DNA of 64,000 nucleotides, from the NCBI GenBank assembly GCA_005406025.1, contig BGZK01001216.1:62001-126000 (forward strand), in the 5' to 3' direction. The stretch is from Eumeta japonica (taxonomy: Eukaryota; Arthropoda; Insecta; Lepidoptera; Psychidae). Below the pieces are notes generated by a model, which saw nothing but the letters and a program-made list of their open reading frames with translations, was not told the origin of the DNA and did not search any database. Positions 1-12,191 of this stretch are shown here, in pieces. The translations under genes were made by a program, and so were the position numbers. Within the stretch, counting starts at the first letter, position 1. The number at the start of each line of letters is the position of its first letter.

Positions 1-235
1 GCCTTCTGTTACATGTATGGAGAGCCCCTCCCCTTAAAATATTCTTTTTTTGTATTCAACCACCAAATTAAGTAACGGCTCACACAAGACCCTTGCAGTA
101 TAAATTTCATCAATATAGGTCTTGTAGTTTTTGAATAAAATGCCCATGATGTACGGACGCACAGATAGACTTACGGTCATGATGAAACTAAAGAGGTTTC
201 GTTTTTGCCATTTTGGCTTGGAACTCTAATAATGT
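1..235 (+). repeat. Interspersed repeat A, copy 1
   Basis: The stretch aligns with 7456-7696: shared landmarks are TTACATGTATG near the start, AGTAACGGCT/AGTAGCGGCT, TAAATTTCAT, AAAATGCC, and a tail GTTTCGTTTTTGCCAT. I recognise the tail, normally ending GGCTACGGAACCCTAAAA, as a very common lepidopteran repeat 3' end. The copy begins before the window. Confidence 0.7.
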
Positions 236-1100
236 ATAGTACAAAAATATTATCCATTTCAAATACCTATCTACTATAAAACAATTATATCAATTTTCAT
301 CGCAATTGATTGAGCTGCAGTGTAATGTAGTAAGGTGGTGGCGAGTCAAAGCAAAATGGTTAGCTTTCTTCATGAAAAAACTACTTAGATGCACTAAATT
401 AGTTATTATAATAGCTCAAACTGTGTCAGATTTTATCATATACATATCGGCTGCGCCCGTAAGGACATATAATGTATTACTTCAGTTTTTGTAATAATCG
501 GTCTTGCTCTCAGTCTGTATTCCGCTTCCGCTCTCAATTCTGGTCCCAGTAGTATTCCTTATTTCGATCCCGATCACGCTCTTGAATGTATTCCCTTTTC
601 CATACTTAATTTCGCCTAGGCCCTGTTTTCAAAATGTATGGAACCATGGCAAATGTTGGTATTAAAGCAATATCATATCAAGGATAGTTTACCTTTCTAT
701 GAGTGACGAAATTTTTGGAATCGGTGTAGTAGTTATTTTCTACGTACAAAACGTGATCGGAATGGGAGATAAATGCTAGTGAATAAAATAAAAACTCGTT
801 TTCAAATAGAATGTTGTATTAAAATTTAAAGTTAATCGACCAACAACTTTTCGAGCTTTTTACGACAAAAATACAAAAACTAAATTTTTACATATAAAGG
901 TATATGTACCGATGTCCTTTAATATGTATATAGAAAATTAATATTGGTGACACGTGTTAACTGTGATGGTAATAAAGTATTCGATTTTATTTCATATTGG
1001 CAATTTGCATCTGTTTAATATTTAATTTGTTACTTCAACCATCTAATGAAGAGAATCTAAGCCTGTTTTTAGCTAATGCACATACCTATAATCAATACTG
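236..1100. other. No gene seen; AT-rich DNA with a short GATCGGGATC-type repeat
   Basis: Only short chance ORFs occur. Bases 505-600 read on the minus strand as GTGATCGGGATCGAAATAAG with related units, resembling the degenerate repeat at 28600-28940. Nothing else is recognised. Confidence 0.5.
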
Positions 1101-1109
1101 ATGCCTATT

Positions 1110-1260
1110 ATTAAGATATGAAAATATTTTATTTGTGTATTTGTCTGTCTGTTACGTTTCCACATATAAACCGTTCAACCGATTTTAATGAAATATGATA
1201 TGAAGATAGTTTGAAGCATGAGAAAATACAAAGACTATTAAATTTATTTTTCTGTTTATA
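1110..1260 (+). repeat. Transposon-derived relic
   Basis: Contains TTTGTCTGTCTGTTACGTTT and ACCGTTCAACCGATTTTAAT followed by GAAATATGATA, the pattern of a common lepidopteran transposon tail. A similar phrase occurs near 63310-63420. The boundaries are vague. Confidence 0.4.
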
Positions 1261-1679
1261 TGTACCTCTTCTTATAACTATTATAACTTCTTATAAACCT
1301 TGGTTAAACAGATTTTTATGATATTTAATAGATAAATAAAACAAATTATATTCGCATTAACTACACTTTAATTGTACTACACTTTAACTGTCTGTCCATT
1401 TGTATATTTTTCATAATTAAAGATATATGAACAATAATATTGATGCACTTATAGAAGATTGTATTGTACAAAATAAGGATACCACTTGTGCATCTGTTTG
1501 TATGCATGCCTTTTAATAACTCCACAGTAGCTTACTCGATTTTAGTGAAATTTGATACGTGATTATACCTTGAAAATTTATAAGATGTATCTTATGCCAA
1601 TAAGTAGTCTACAACTTGTAGCAAAAAATATATGTTTAGACGTCTCTACGTTTGTTTTGTTTAGTTGGCGTTGTTTATT

Positions 1680-1885
1680 TACTCGCATAGAAAAGGGTGG
1701 GAGAGAAAAATAATGATTTGTAAGAAGATAGAGAGTTTAATGAAGAAAATATGGAGTGAGAGTATTAGGGAAAAGGAAAATTTGAGTGAGAGCGAGAGTG
1801 AAGGGGGTACTTCCTCCCTCTCTTTCCGTCTCTTTCCCTCTCTTTTACACAGATACACGGAAAAAGATAAGGGTAGAGAAGGATA
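1680..1885. repeat. Purine-rich to pyrimidine-rich strand switch
   Basis: A GA-rich tract (1690-1808, many GAGTGAGAG units) changes at GGGGGTACTTCCTC into a CT-rich tract (1812-1853). Overlapping reading frames on both strands are low-complexity and not credible genes. It may fold back on itself imperfectly. Confidence 0.6.
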
Positions 1886-2770
1886 GGGGCTGAAAATGTG
1901 TTCAAGATTAGTATTAAGAGCAGAATCCTGGTTTAGGTTCAAGGTATAATATAAATAAAAGTCTTGATCAAGAAACAATATCAATGCGGCCGGAGCTATG
2001 GGCAAAAGTTAGGTTTATCGTAAACTGACAGTAAACGAATTAAATGCATCTAAACATTTCGCATGTTGTAACACAGATGGTTACCTCGCGACATTACACA
2101 TCCCTGATTCTTCGTGTCAAAGATCAAAGCTACCATATTTGTTGTTTTCAAGTTTATAATTATATAATTATGTACATTACATCAGCTCACTTTAGAGCGA
2201 TTTGACATTAAGTAACTTACCGCGAAGTAAATTTCTTCATTATTAGCTTACTGTATATTCTTTCCAAATTATCGTAGAAATAGTATTTACTAACTTTCTA
2301 CTTTAGAAGGCCCATTTGATACGTTATTAGTTTTGTAATGTAAAAAAAGCAATTCAAGACTAACACGACTCTAGTGATATTTTTATATTTACAAAGGCAA
2401 ACCCTCCCACAATCGCTATATTTCAAATGCAGAAAAACGACACCGCTGAAGTCATTCATAAAAAAAAACTTATATTTTAAATGTTTATTAGAAATAAAAA
2501 ATAACGACATGTGTGATTGTTGGGAAAGTAGCTCTAAGAAATAAAGGATAAAACGTTTTATAGAAAATAAAAATCGCCAGATGCACTACGAAATAAGTTC
2601 TATGAAACTAACCGTATCTTGTTAGCGCGAACGAGAAGTTTTCAAAAAAAAACTTGGTTTCATTTTCATATTTTTATCACAACTATTGTATAAATTCTTT
2701 AAACAAGGTATTTAAATTTTTTTTTATATTACAATATATATTCTAATTAAAATATCAAGATATTTAATGC
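1886..2770. other. No gene or repeat recognised
   Basis: AT-rich single-copy-looking DNA with only short ORFs lacking any family resemblance. Confidence 0.5.
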
Positions 2771-2774
2771 ATAC

Positions 2775-2940
2775 TATCCTCGAGTAATATGGCATGAAAT
2801 TTATTTTGATAATACTAGCATATTTAATGTCTAAATCAGTCCCGTGACCGGTCGGAGTATCGAAATTGTAGACAGGACGAGAAATAGAAATAAAAATCGA
2901 TACTGAGAATTAGAATTATCATCATAGATATTCATAGCTT
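2775..2940 (+). repeat. Interspersed repeat C, copy 1
   Basis: Matches 28540-28690: AATATGGCATGAAATTTATT against AATATAGCATAAATTTTATT, followed in both by a GACCGGTCGGAG or GGCCGGTGAAGG phrase, ATCGAAATTG and GGACGA. The two copies have the same strand and order. Confidence 0.6.
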
Positions 2941-3329
2941 AGCATAAAACGGAAAATTTTGAATTTCAGCTGAGATCTTATTGCGAAAATTGTCCTTTAA
3001 GTGATTTGCTAACTTTACTTAGTCGGGTTTTATGAGCAGCTTGATATTCTGAATGTCACTCATTTTTTGGAGTAATTCTACATTTCTCTCGACATTCATA
3101 TAAGTATTGTGAGCGTTATAGTTAAAATATCAATTTCTTTAAATATTTCTCCGATAGATGCTTTCGGTCTTAAATTGTAAATGGCACGAACAGCCCGCTT
3201 CTACAACACAAAAATTGTGTTAATATCAGCTGTACGACCCCATAATAAAATTTCCTTCCCTAGGTCATGAGGCTATGAAAGGCTATACAGACTGTACGTT
3301 ATAAAAAAAAAACTATTAATCTAAACTGT

Positions 3330-3740
3330 CGTCGCTCTTGGCTCCCATATCGGAGGGAAACTCAATCATCCGAGTATTATTAGATCTCGAGGTTGTTACG
3401 CGAGTAAATGGCAGAGGATTGCGACGTCCTCGGCGATCGGCCGCGCTAACTGAAATGTCAGCGCGCGAGCAGACCGCGCGTGAGGCGAACACCGACAGTC
3501 CGCGGCGCCTCGTCCGATGTTACGTCTCTATAGTCCGGCGTCTCGTGCTCGGATGTCTAAATGATTTTCGCATTACCTCTACGTTGAGCGCTTTTATAGC
3601 GCCACTCATTATGCAAAGAATGCCGCCCCTGACTCCATCACATTTCATGACTTTGATCTATTTTTGCGCCGCGGGTCGTCGTAGGTCGCTGGTGGGAGTG
3701 GCGTCTTCGAACGGAAAAGGAATGGATTAGAACCCCATCC
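3330..3740. other. GC-rich island, function unknown
   Basis: About 400 bases stand out from AT-rich surroundings, with many CpG and palindromic words (GCGCGCGAGCAGACCGCGCG, CGGCGATCGGCCGCGC). An open frame of 130 codons crosses it but starts only at TTG and has no recognisable domain or good splice sites. It could be a promoter or 5' exon of an unseen gene, or a GC-rich repeat. Confidence 0.4.
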
Positions 3741-6245
3741 ACGAACGAATTTGCCTATGAGTTTGTGACTTAATCCTTGTGTGAGCCACAGAAACCACGT
3801 TAATCCGTTGATCTCAGAAGTTATCACCGCATCAGTCAGTATTTCGAAGACGTGCAGTACCTGATCTGTACTGGGACAGTGTATATGACAATTCAGGCCT
3901 CTGAACGTGAAATTAAAAAATCCTCGTCTACTCAGCTTTATGGCGTGTGAGGAAGCAGGACACAGAGGCTTTCATCAGATCATGGCCGTCCAGTGATTTA
4001 ATACGTTATTATCATTGCAAACGGGAATGTTGCATTTAAATGTCCGACTGCATGCGTAAAGGTTAATAATATTAGAATTCATATTCGAACATTCGTATGT
4101 TACAATGGAGTGTTAAAGTGCTTTAATGATCTTAAGGTGTGGCCCAGAGTAATGAATTAAACGTATACGTGAAACGAGAAAATTCTTACTTATGCCATAC
4201 CTAATACCATATTGAATTATATCATAATTTGTTTAGTAACTACTAAACATTTTTTCCTTAAATTTACTGGCACTAACAGTTTATAGAAATAAGTCGAGGG
4301 AAAAATGTTTGTTAGAAAACAAACAAGACTGAAGTCTTACATCCGGAGTCAAAATTTGTATATTATAAAGCCTTAGGCTTTATAATGTACGATGTCAGTG
4401 AGGCAAGAAAGATGTGCAAAGATTGTATCATATGAAAATCTATAGTCTCTGCCTTGTTTTCTGAGAAATAGGCGTGAGTTTATATTAATATTAAAGCCTT
4501 AGGCCTAAAGAGTACAATGATTTTTTTTCTTGTTTTATTTCGAGTATATTTATCTCAAAGCTTCTGTGCAAAACCTCAACAACAAGTTATTAACCAAGTA
4601 AATTAGAATAAAAATGTAAAGTTTTGACAAAAACACGACTGACTTGGTTATTTGTAATGATCTTTTGTTTCATGCAGGAGACATATCCTCAAGATGAATT
4701 AATATTTTTTTTTAGTTTATAGTGTTTCACCTATTGCTGTTACAGGACAATTATTGACAGATTTGATCCGCACTATTTGCTTCTAGGGAAATGACATGAC
4801 AGTCTATAGTAATGTGAAAAATTTTGCTTTTTTTTTAGTAGAAATTAAGATTTTATTTCATATTTATAAACTAGTACCTATGTTTGAAGTGTGCTGTCTT
4901 CTATAGTATTTATTTTTCCGTAATTTGTTTAGTTTTCTGTTTGGTTTTGGCGGCAAACTCTAAAATGTTTGTTCTAGTTGATTGGAATTGTTAATTGTGC
5001 AACTACAAGCATATATTAAATATAATTGTATACACACATGCGTTATCTTAACGTTACATAAGTTATGCAATAACATCCGAACTCCTAGATTTGTAGTGGT
5101 TGTTTGTTGCCGTATAATTGGTCAATGGAGCAAAACCGGGAGCTCCTAGGTTTAGAGATGAAACTACTGTCCCTACTACTCTGTGTGATTGTACTCAGGA
5201 CTCAGAACGTGATACGATACTGTAGCAAACCACATGATTTACAAGCTCATGAGGTTTTAATATATTATCATATAGAACATCAATTGCAGTAGACTGTCTA
5301 ATATATATTCATTTTTCTAAAAATATCTTAGAGTATAAGCTTTGCAAATCGTGGTTTCTTAACATGATAACATATTTACACATAAATATAAAAGCTTTCT
5401 ATAAAGTTATAATGGAAAAAATCATATCTCTGTAACTATTAATCATTTACGACTATAAAATGATGCGTCACATAAGTAATTTTGGGCATATTTTTGTTTC
5501 AGTAATTTATCAAAATGATTTTGAAATACACTTCTTAATATTTATTTTGTATCTTAAAACTGTCCTTAGATCACATGATGATTCGAAAAGGAAGAATATA
5601 GTAATTTATGATATTTAATTCCTAGATAAAATCAATATAATAATAATTTCGTTTTTTAAATGATTGATCTTACGATTAAATATCGATGCGTTTATTTAGT
5701 AGTATGTACAGATTATTAAAGAATCTAGAATATAGAAGAAAATTACGTACTATAACTTTTTAATAGTTTTTCCCTATAAATCGATATTTTTTACCAAATC
5801 ACGGCATTATATCTTTGACAAAAAAATCTATGTATTCAATTTAGAGGTATTACGTTTTTCAGAGTATGTTTACAACATTGTAAGGAAAGTTTCAGAAAAA
5901 TCTGGGTAAATCTAAATTTTTCCGTAGTCCAAATCTTGTTATTATCATACTTATTAAATTGTAGGCTTGATTTCACGCCACGTAAAAAATAAAAATATTG
6001 AACAAGGATAGACACTGAAGTTAACAACAATGTATAGGTTTTGAAACGTATACAATGTCAAACATCTCGGGCTGTTTTTACATAATTATGGTTTATGTAA
6101 TGAACCAGAATATCTTATGGTTTCCATCTTTTTAGTGTTTACAAATTCAGCTTCATATTTAATTTTCAATTGGTGAATTAGATACGGAGATGAATTTATC
6201 TTTAATAAATGTATTTTGTTAAAACCGAATGCCAAACGGTAAAAA
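3741..6245. other. No gene recognised
   Basis: AT-rich DNA. A small perfect hairpin lies at 4363-4385 (arms TTATAAAGCC, loop TTA), and its AAAGCCTTAGGC core recurs at 4494-4505. No ORF here has a family resemblance. Confidence 0.5.
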
Positions 6246-6248
6246 TAA

Positions 6249-7165
6249 ATGTTTAAAAAACAATTAAGTTTTCTGTGTGAAATATTTGAATACATTTACA
6301 GGATATATAAAGGAAAAAATGATTTCAATTCCTTTGCTTACGACAAACAGGTTTTCAAATCGTTGTTAGGCTGTGTAGGTCACGCCCTCGACCTTCTAAC
6401 ATCGTATTTGCCTAAAAGGGTTCATAAGGTCGAATTCAATTACATGAGATCGTCTGGATCCGTAGTCCGTACGAGGGTGTCACAGGGATCAGTCCTTGAT
6501 CCGTTTCTATTTTTAGTTTATATTAATGACATAATTGGCCTTATTAATAATGCCTATGCTCATACTGGTTGCAGATGAAACCCCCTTATTTTTCAAAGTT
6601 AGTTGACGACACTAGATTACGACGATGTAAGCATTGCTGGCCAAATTTAAAAATGATTTACTGTAAATAGTTTACTTCTTATTAGGAAGAAAAAATGTGT
6701 AAGATTCTCACTCCTTAATGTAAAAGATAGATATGGTATTTTATATATAGCGATATAAAGATAGATATTTTAATAATTTGTAATTGTAGATGCTACTATA
6801 TTCCTGGGCGTTACTTTAGATAATAAACTTTAAGAGGGTACTTACATCAGTGAATCGACAAAGAGGCTTAATTTTGTTGCATATGCAAAGAACGGAATAA
6901 GAAATTTGTCCGAAGTCTAAACCGCCAGATTGATTTATTTTGACTGTCTCCATAGTTCGATGTTAACAGCATCCTGCTTTGGGGAGATGCTGCTGTTGTT
7001 TAGAAAATTTTAATGCTGAAAAAGCGAGTCATTCGCGCGATTTACAACCTGGCACTTCGTGTATCTCGTAGGAATAAGTGTAGAGAACTTGAAAGTTTAA
7101 CGGTAGCATCGAAATGTATATGCGAAAATTTAATATACATTAGAAAATAATTAGAACTGCTTAAG
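6249..7165 (+). pseudogene. Dead LINE reverse transcriptase (jockey/CR1-like)
   Basis: Pieces of a non-LTR retrotransposon reverse transcriptase appear in order across several frames. Seen: GHALDLLTSYLPKRVHKVEF, then VSQGSVLDPFLFLVYINDI (the conserved PQGSVLGPxLFxxYINDL block, with changes) within 6249-6578; then FLGVTLDNKL, a segment like RLNFVAYAKNGIRNLSEV with an in-frame stop, and LKKRVIRAIYNLALRVSR near 7010-7060, then LTVASKCICENLIYIRK. The catalytic YADD region is lost to frameshifts. Stops and shifts show it cannot function. The order of blocks is that of lepidopteran jockey-type LINEs, which I recognise from memory. Confidence 0.8.
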
Positions 7166-7455
7166 AAAAATAGTCATAGGTATTATTTCTATTATTATTC
7201 GATAATGTTGAATGTAATTTTCCACAGAAGTATTTATTGAGCGTTACCTTAGTAACTTTTTTTTTAATTTTTAGATTACGGTCAAAAAATAAACGAGGGA
7301 AGACACAACTTATGCTATTTTCAGAGATATTATTACCAAAAATATGCACTTAATCAAAAATATATATAATAATCTTTGTATTTTTCAAAATATCTGTGAA
7401 ATATAGTATGTGCCATACTTTGTCGTTCGTTGAAAAAAAAATAAAAGTATTTCAA

Positions 7456-7696
7456 CTTATTACATGTATGCTGTGCCCCCCCCCCCCTAGAAATATTTAT
7501 TTTTGTTATTTAACTACCTAACTGAGTAGCGGCTAATAAAAGATACATATACCCTCGGAACCTATACTCTAAATTTCATTAGTATACATATTGTAATTGA
7601 GTAAAATGCCTGTGACTTACGGATGGAAGTACCGATATGAATAAAAACTATAAAAGTTTCGTTTTTGCCATACTGGCTACAGAACCCTAAAAAGTG
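7456..7696 (+). repeat. Interspersed repeat A, copy 2
   Basis: Aligns end to end with bases 1-235 and ends GTTTCGTTTTTGCCATACTG then CTACAGAACCCTAAAAAG. An 11-base C run interrupts the copy near 7478. It ends about 40 bases before the large inverted repeat. Confidence 0.75.
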
Positions 7697-7735
7697 GTAA
7701 TATTGAAGCACATTGACTTCTTAGCATGTTATGAA

Positions 7736-9068
7736 ATAATTCAAGTGTTATTTCATAACCAACAAATTAAAAATATTTTGAATTTAAATTATAATGTCTA
7801 AACTATCGACCATTATTTTTAAAAACGAATTGACTTATCAATTTGTTATTGAGAATCGAGATTCGGGATAAGCTTCTGTGAACATTTTTCTAGCATTTTT
7901 TTCAATATTAACTGAAACGTGCATCGACTCATTTGTAATTGTAACAAATATGGTATATGAATGATATATGATTCAACACTCGTCTGTTCTCTAGTACTTA
8001 ACTCTGAACTGCCAAATATTAACGTATTCTATGTATGAGTATTTTGCAATTGAATATTTATAAATTTCTAAATTGCACGAACTTGGTCTGGTACCCTCCT
8101 AACGCCCGTGCCCTGCGGTATGCGGTACATGCTATGATTATGCAAGTGCAATATTTCAAACTGATGCTGCTCACCTACGTAGTTTAATAACAATAAGTTT
8201 GTAATTATACGGCTTATTACTTCTTAGGTACACATGGTATGTATTAACACTGCAATCACATCAAAGAATCCCTAAAATATAGCAAGTTAAAAAGAAAATA
8301 TATGTACATATATATAAGAAGAACAATAATTTAGAGTAAATTAAAACTTTGAAGCTCAATTATTTTCTTGTCCAATACTGATCAGCTGAAGTGATTTTCA
8401 ACCAATGACTTTATGAATTAACATATATAGACACAGTGTTACTTCACATGTCATATACTCATAATAAATAGACATGTCGAATTTTAATCAAAGTCAAGAT
8501 TTCAAATACCATCTTCAAAGCTGCTGACTGAAATCAAACAAAATGTATGTCTAACTATAAATTATTTATGTCCTGACAATAGCACAATGTTATACATCAA
8601 TAGTAACTAAGCTGGAGTAAAGAAGCCATAAATGCACTAAAAACACACATATTCTCTATTAATATATGCAATAATAATTTAAAGTCGTCGAATTCGATTT
8701 GATTTATAAGCTACAAAGCCAATTTTTATTAAATTTCGTTAATTTCGTGTCTATAGAGTTCGTCCTTGGGTAAAGTTGCTGAAAAACTGATAAAAGGAAT
8801 GATTTTAAATAAAAGTTGCTATTTAATTTAAAAAGGATAATGATATAGAAATTTTTATAATACGATGGGGTAATCAATATGTACAAGTGAGAAGGGACAT
8901 TCAGTTTGTTTCATAACTTAACTTATTTTTTGAAAATTGCTATTATTGGCATGTATTAGTTAATTTACGTTAAGATATTCTATTATGTTAATTTATAATA
9001 AAGGTGACGATGAACATGTTAATTATTTATTTATTGTTGTTATTTTAATATTATTCTCCTACTCATAT
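7736..9068 (+). repeat. Left arm of a large inverted repeat
   Basis: The 1333-base arm is the reverse complement of 12192-13523 over its whole length. Landmarks: ATAATTCAAGTGTTATTTCA at the outer end, the GCCCGTGCCCTGCGGTATGC block, and TTATTCTCCTACTCATAT at the inner end. The arms differ by scattered substitutions and a few small indels. A 60-codon frame (8886-8704 minus) is repeated almost exactly in the other arm (12387-12569 plus), but it looks like non-coding coincidence carried by the duplication. Confidence 0.92.
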
Positions 9069-9280
9069 TTTTAAAATACTTTGTAATAGTAATTGAAGCG
9101 AAAGTTCTTTGAGCTCGGTAAGTAAAAAAAATGTTTGTTGTTACGCTTTACAGGTTATGTGTCATTTAATGCAAAATGTTTATTTCATAATTTATCGTAA
9201 GGTTTTCATTACAAAATTGTATAATAGTGTACGAATACGATTGAAATAAAATAATAAAAATTATCATACGTTTATAATAA

Positions 9281-10449
9281 TCTATATATATAAGCGAAAT
9301 ACCACTGATTGAGTAACTGACTGATTGACTGACTGACTCATCACGAGATGTTCAAAACTATCACTCCCGTTGGCATAGTCATTCTTTTCGGGACTTGGAG
9401 GCTCACTAAAAACGGATTTTACGCAAATCCTATCCAAAAAAATCGATTGACCCTTCAGGCCATCCCTAAAACTGTGATATTAATTGATGTGTTTTTGAAC
9501 TCCTTAAGTCCAAAAGTACCTTAAGTTCAAAATTCCTTAAGCTCAAAAAGTTATCTCAACGCTCAAAGACTTATCTTTAAGCTTTTAGAATTCAAACATT
9601 CTACAAAACAGTTAACCTTATAGGCCATTCCAGAAAATTCTTGCTACTTTCAAACTCAGTCTTCATTAATTAACATGGGGTTTGTAAGTTAACATTTCAA
9701 ATATACTTTTAAAATAATTCGATTATGATGTTCCTTCAGCGAATTGATGAAACTATATGTTTTTAATTATCAATCTGCTATAACTTTTGAATAGGTCAAA
9801 CAATTTTTTTTCGATTTTTTTCATTCACGATACCTCACGAACGAATCTACTGATTTTGTCCGGCCAAACGGCGATCGACGTGGTTTTTTCATGTTAAGAG
9901 CAAATCATTTTATGAAATTTATCAGTGAAGCTGTTTAAAAGTTGTTCTAAAAAAATCATATTAGGAAAAAATATTTATCGTAGTTTTTTTAGATTTCTTG
10001 GAATCTAGCAGTCTAAATCATTTAAAATTTTCTGGAAATTAAATTTGATGCAACTCTTTGGAATGCTGAAGTTTAATTCTAATCAGCCAAGCCGTTCGAA
10101 AGTTATTAGAGGTTCATACACACACACACACACACAAACACACACGTACACACGCACATCAACGCGAAAACCGCCAAAATAGTTTCCGAGGACCTCAAAA
10201 CGTTGAGATCTAATGAAAACTCGATTTTGGAAAAATGGGATAAAAGCAATAACTCTCAATTTTCGAAAATTATTAATTTTTTAGCGGGAAGTTAAAAAAA
10301 ATCATTTCATGAGAACTCCGAAATTATAGATCCGATTGACTTGAACTTTGTCATAGTTATTCTTTTCGGAACGTAGATGCTCAATAAGAACGAATTTTAT
10401 GCAAATCCTATCAAAAAAACTTCGCATGCGAGCCGTGAGTGAAAACTAG
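9281..10449 (+). mobile_element. Non-autonomous Helitron
   Basis: It starts TCTATATATATAAGCGAAAT right after an A and ends AAAACTAG before a T, as expected for Helitron insertion between A and T with TC and CTRR ends. Fourteen bases before CTAG is a perfect palindrome, TCGCATGCGA (10422-10431), in the place of the usual 3' hairpin. Inside are two related stretches (near 9335-9450 and 10300-10420, both with ACTTTGTCATAGTT-like or GGCATAGTCATTCTTTTCGG phrases) and an AC-rich microsatellite at 10116-10155. No Rep/helicase ORF is present, so an autonomous partner would be needed for movement. Confidence 0.7.
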
Positions 10450-12191
10450 TCATATACATCTGGATAAAAATTTTTCCATTTGGAACAATTAAAAATTTTC
10501 CTTTGCTTATTTCTGTCAAAATTTGTTGATTTTAAATATTAATAAATTAAACATAAATGTTCAATACCGATTACAAGTGTTTACATTAATACGATATACA
10601 AGCGAGCACTTTTTTAATGGACCACTAAAAAAATTGAAAATGTACAAAACACTCGGAAAATTATTGGTCTGATCAAATTTTATCAGAAAATTAAGTTTTC
10701 ATCAATTGTCGACGTTTTAAATTTCTAAAAAGCTATAATGATCATTTTCAGAGCAATTTTCATATACATATATAAATGTGCCTGGGTATATATGTAAATC
10801 CTTAATATTTTTTGAATACATAAACCGATTGAAATCGTATTTGCTGCAATTAAAAGGGTTTGACTGAAGGAGATAACCCAAAATTTTTAATCAATCGGCT
10901 TAGTAAATTTTGAAATATCTCAAAAAAGTAAACATTAAAAACGCCACTGTTCCTTTAATACCTATTTAAATTAAATTAAATGTCACAAACTTGGTCATAA
11001 TCAGTTAGTTAATTTGTTTGAGATATATCATGAAAGCTCAAAAAATTTGCCCATATTTGTTTTTTGCATGTCAGTTTTTGAACTTAAATGTTTTCTGCAC
11101 TACTTATCACTGATTTCATACTGTATAACTGCCACAAGTTTTGTTCAAATCAGTAACTTAGTTCAAAATATGTATTTGACTTTTTTTGTTTAATTTTCAC
11201 ATCTCTAATTTCTTAAAAGAGAGGGCACTGATAATTTTGAGCTCGAAAAATTTAAACGAAGAACTCCTTTAATTTTTCGAAGAATCACCTATTAGAACTC
11301 GTTCATCCCAAAATCAATGGCATTTCTTGAGGCTAGCACATGCAATGAACTATTGTTTAAATTTTCATTTACTTCTTTTTCAAATAATCTTTTTAATATT
11401 AAAGCTCAATATATTATTTTCATAATTATTTTGTGAAAAAAGACTAACTACGAAAAAACGAAAAAATACTAACCTTCGTGTTTATTTATTGCTTTAGTTA
11501 GCTCTAAACTTATAAGTTTAGAATAAATTACATTGTTATCAAATATAAATTAATATAAAATTTCAGTTAGATTGAGAATGGAACAAATAAGCAATGTGCG
11601 ATTTTATTAGTGTCATAAAAAAATAATATTATATTAACCTTTGGAATTTACGGAGCAAACATAAATTTCTTTAAATTACTGAAATTTTTCATTATCTTAA
11701 TTTCCTAACCTAAGGATGGTAGATGTAATTTAAAATTGTTTAATTCTTACAAACTGAAAATGGACTAGATACTGCTTTTATTGTTTAAACCAAAGTTAAT
11801 AATTTTCTGCCATTCTATATATTATAGAAAACGCATATAAAAATATAGATAAAACATTTTATAAGGTCATATTGTCTATATAATGGTAACTAAGATGGAT
11901 TGTAATAAATGGGCACATTCACTAGACCTTGGACCTTTAGGTTCATCTTGAATTACTGCAAAACTACATATATAAAATAAATTAATGGTGTGGCTTTTAA
12001 CAATACCGGCGCCAATTCTTATCTACTTTACTGTTGAGAGTACTATACATTATTTATTTGTTATCATTATAATCTTATGTCGTACTAATGATCTGCTTTT
12101 TTTCAGTTAAAAAGAATATGTAGGAACGATTATTTAAAAATAAATATTTTTTTCTTATTTAGCAAATTTCATTTATGTTAATACCATATAC
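10450..12191. other. Rest of the inverted-repeat spacer; nothing recognised
   Basis: AT-rich DNA without an ORF of interest. With 9069-9280 and the Helitron, it separates the two 1.33 kb arms. Confidence 0.5.

Noticed and set aside
3338..3730. 130-codon frame in the GC-rich island
   Set aside because: It starts only at TTG, and GC-rich DNA has few stops. No domain is seen.
8704..8886. 60-codon frame repeated nearly exactly at 12387-12569
   Set aside because: The match comes from the inverted duplication of the whole 1.33 kb arm; the frame has no domain and is no better conserved than its flanks.
10116..10155. AC-rich microsatellite
   Set aside because: Ordinary dinucleotide repeat, part of the Helitron.
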